From NCBI GenBank assembly GCA_020429545.1, contig JAGQLF010000002.1, positions 1 to 30,726 on the forward strand: DNA of 30,726 nt, in the 5' to 3' direction. The notes under the pieces are model-generated. The model saw only the letters and a program-made list of their open reading frames with translations, ran no database searches and was not told the origin of the DNA. The DNA is from Candidatus Dojkabacteria bacterium (GTDB lineage: Bacteria; Patescibacteriota; Dojkabacteria; J137). The stretch's first letter is position 1. Every line of letters begins with the position of its first letter. This document shows positions 29,511 through 30,726 of the stretch, piece after piece. A program made the position numbers and the translations under genes.

Positions 29511-30299
29511 ATGAAAAAGTATTCATTCAATTTAGGTACAACTACATTAGAGATTATTACTCCAAGCATAATAAAAGAAAGCGATTTAGATGTAATTTTC
29601 AAACTTATTCAATTCATTAGATACGATTTTAATCACATAATACACAACTCCTCAGCATATAGATTAAACTCTGCTGGAATAAATGTCCCTGTATTAGTGA
29701 CTCCTGAGTTTAAGCACTATTTAAAAACAAACATATTTGAGTGCGACAAGTCAGATCAGAAATTTTTACCATTCTATAAAAAGCATGGGAAGATTGAAAA
29801 GGATTCGATGATCAATGTGTTAAAAATAGAAGAAAATATTGTAAAAAAAGAATCTGATATATTGTTTAAGTCCAATTTAATTCTTCAGCCTTATTTAATT
29901 GATTTAATTTTTGAAAAAGTCAAAACCTTAAAGATAAAATCATTTTTACTATCTACCAAAAACTATCATCGATGTTTTGGTAGTGAGATTTGGGATGTTT
30001 CATTAGAGATTGAACCTCAAAATAATTACACAACAAAAATATGTAATGCTGCTATAGGTATTCATTTTATTGCAACAAACGAAGAAGAAGATAATAAAAA
30101 TTTTTTTGCAAACAGCGATTCCTTTGTTAATCCTCTTTACGCAATTATGCCTTCAAAAACTTGTATCGATTCAAAAATAAGTTCTTTAATAATTAAAACT
30201 TTAAGAACCGAAAGTGCCCTAAAAAGATTTGCAAAAGAAACAAAGCAATCCTTTATATTAGTTGATGAAGATTTGAAGACTACAGAATTTAAAAGTTAA
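29511..30299 (+). CDS. divergent ApbE-like (FAD:protein FMN transferase-fold) protein
   Basis: 262 residues. The order of features suggests an ApbE fold: an N-terminal strand YSFNLGTTTLEIITP (MGT-like), the stretch NSSAYRLNSAGINVPVLVTPEFKHYL (46-71), parallel to the SxlsrlNxag..vpvspel motif of ApbE, a middle GSEIWDVSLEIEP (about 153-165, like the GxxWxVgI strand), TTKICNAAIGIHF, and the C-terminal SKTCIDSKISSLIIKTLR...FILVDEDL, like the ADALaTAL region. The usual catalytic Asp of ApbE was not confidently located, so this may be an inactive or repurposed member. It faces away from the PilN operon and converges with yidD, overlapping its stop by 4 nt. Call made from pattern alone and only moderate. 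Confidence 0.4.
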   Translation: MKKYSFNLGTTTLEIITPSIIKESDLDVIFKLIQFIRYDFNHIIHNSSAYRLNSAGINVPVLVTPEFKHYLKTNIFECDKSDQKFLPFYKKHGKIEKDSMINVLKIEENIVKKESDILFKSNLILQPYLIDLIFEKVKTLKIKSFLLSTKNYHRCFGSEIWDVSLEIEPQNNYTTKICNAAIGIHFIATNEEEDNKNFFANSDSFVNPLYAIMPSKTCIDSKISSLIIKTLRTESALKRFAKETKQSFILVDEDLKTTEFKS

Positions 30300-30574
30300 G
30301 ATCTCTTTTTAGGAACAGGATCATAACCTCCCTTATTTGTAGGATTGCATCTTAATATTCTCTTAAAACCCATCCATGAACCTTTAATAATTCCAAATCT
30401 ATCTATTGCCTCATATGTATATTGAGAGCAAGTTGGGTGATAAATACAAACTTTAACACCTGTATGTTTACCCCAGAATGATTGATCTGGTGACAAAAAT
30501 TTTTGATAAAAACGTATTAATAGCAGAGCTATTTTTTTAGGGATATTAAAAAACGTCTCCATAAAATTATTCAT
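30296..30574 (-). CDS. yidD: membrane protein insertion efficiency factor YidD
   Basis: 92 residues. The family core is clear: FYQKFLSPDQSF, then CIYHPTCSQYTYEAIDRFGIIKGSWMGFKRILRCNPTNKGGYDPVP, with the conserved CxxxPTCSxYxxEAI, RILRCxP and GGxDPVP motifs. YidD is a small membrane-associated factor that helps YidC insert proteins. It is usually next to rnpA and yidC; here neither is seen, although the window ends 152 nt later. ATG 30574 overlaps the end of the preceding VOC gene by 8 nt; ATG 30562 (MET...) is an alternative start 5 nt after that gene's stop. Confidence 0.93.
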   Translation of the reverse strand: MNNFMETFFNIPKKIALLLIRFYQKFLSPDQSFWGKHTGVKVCIYHPTCSQYTYEAIDRFGIIKGSWMGFKRILRCNPTNKGGYDPVPKKRS

Positions 30575-30725
30575 TCATTTTATATGCAACAAATAAATAT
30601 CCATCAGGATCCGAAAACAAAAATTCTCTTCCTTCCCATAGATTTTCTTTAACATTTGTTATTTTATTTGGACTTAATTTAGTAGCTTCTGAATGAAGTT
30701 CATTAATATCATCTGTATTAAAATA
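30567..30725 (-). CDS. VOC (glyoxalase/bleomycin-resistance) superfamily protein, C-terminal fragment
   Basis: A partial gene cut by the right edge of the window; the last 52 codons are visible, ending in TAA at 30569-30567. The peptide ends WEGREFLFSDPDGYLFVAYK, which matches the closing beta strands of VOC domains (the pattern GxxxxFxDPDGxxxxxx, with a metal-ligand position near the end). VOC proteins include glyoxalase I, ring-cleaving dioxygenases and antibiotic-binding proteins; the fragment cannot distinguish them. It is upstream of yidD with an 8-nt overlap, so the two are probably one operon. Confidence 0.6.
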   Translation of the reverse strand, partial: YFNTDDINELHSEATKLSPNKITNVKENLWEGREFLFSDPDGYLFVAYKMNE

Positions 30726-30726
30726 T

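Noticed and set aside
1..30726. CRISPR array, transposase or prophage
   Set aside because: No regularly spaced direct repeats, no DDE/HUH recombinase motifs and no capsid, portal or terminase-like protein were seen.

Overview
The window is AT-rich (about one third G+C by eye) and tightly packed. It looks like a chromosomal segment of a Patescibacteria (CPR) bacterium, perhaps near Dojkabacteria, Katanobacteria or Microgenomates, although the sequence alone does not fix the phylum. The reasons are: small single-copy housekeeping enzymes in no familiar operon order; a MurE ligase whose N-terminal domain is replaced by a short helical segment; a two-helix membrane protein of a type common in CPR; a PilN/PilO cluster carrying cohesin-like and Ig-like surface proteins; and an (AATTACG)n-type repeat that has entered coding sequence. 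TGA ends uvrD, the rhomboid gene and adk, so TGA is a stop here and genetic code 25 is excluded. No rRNA, tRNA, CRISPR array or transposase was seen. No stretch longer than 300 bases lacks a gene.

Layout. 1-4.2 kb (+): cutA, a fused ITPase/IMP-dehydrogenase-like protein, an acidic unknown protein and trmD. 4.3-6.4 kb (-): the UvrD/PcrA helicase, bracketed by two structured repeat islands of about 120 bases. 6.7-8.9 kb (+): a membrane-anchored transglutaminase-like protein overlapping a GtrA-like flippase. 8.9-9.5 kb (-): a two-helix membrane protein. 9.5-12.1 kb (+): a P-type ATPase. 12.1-17.0 kb (-): rhomboid, adk and murE, which overlap by 4 nt, then a ParB/Srx-like protein and argS, each with its own promoter. 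17.0-19.0 kb (-): dnaJ and a cupin. 19.2-21.9 kb: a FAS1 protein (+) facing an ECF sigma factor/FecR anti-sigma pair (-). 22.0-24.3 kb: a membrane-tethered receiver-domain protein overlapping a family 2 glycosyltransferase (+), then a methyltransferase (-). 24.5-27.1 kb (+): FtsK and a small membrane protein. 27.1-29.4 kb (-): PilN, PilO, a small membrane protein, a cohesin-like and an Ig-like protein. 29.5 kb to the end: an ApbE-like protein (+), yidD and the C-terminus of a VOC protein (-).

Two genome-wide habits stand out. First, in at least a dozen genes a good -10 hexamer ends only 5-8 bases before the start codon, so transcription should begin at or next to the AUG (leaderless mRNAs), and Shine-Dalgarno sequences are essentially absent even inside operons. 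Second, most tail-to-tail gene pairs overlap or abut at their stop codons.

Functionally the window mixes informational and maintenance genes (trmD, argS, uvrD, ftsK, dnaJ) with a purine-handling fusion, peptidoglycan synthesis (murE) and several envelope systems: transglutaminase/GtrA, sigma/FecR beside a receiver/glycosyltransferase pair, and a PilNO-surface protein cluster. The ITPase-IMPDH fusion, the REC-membrane protein beside the sigma/FecR pair, and the PilNO-cohesin-Ig cluster are the best candidates for undescribed biology.
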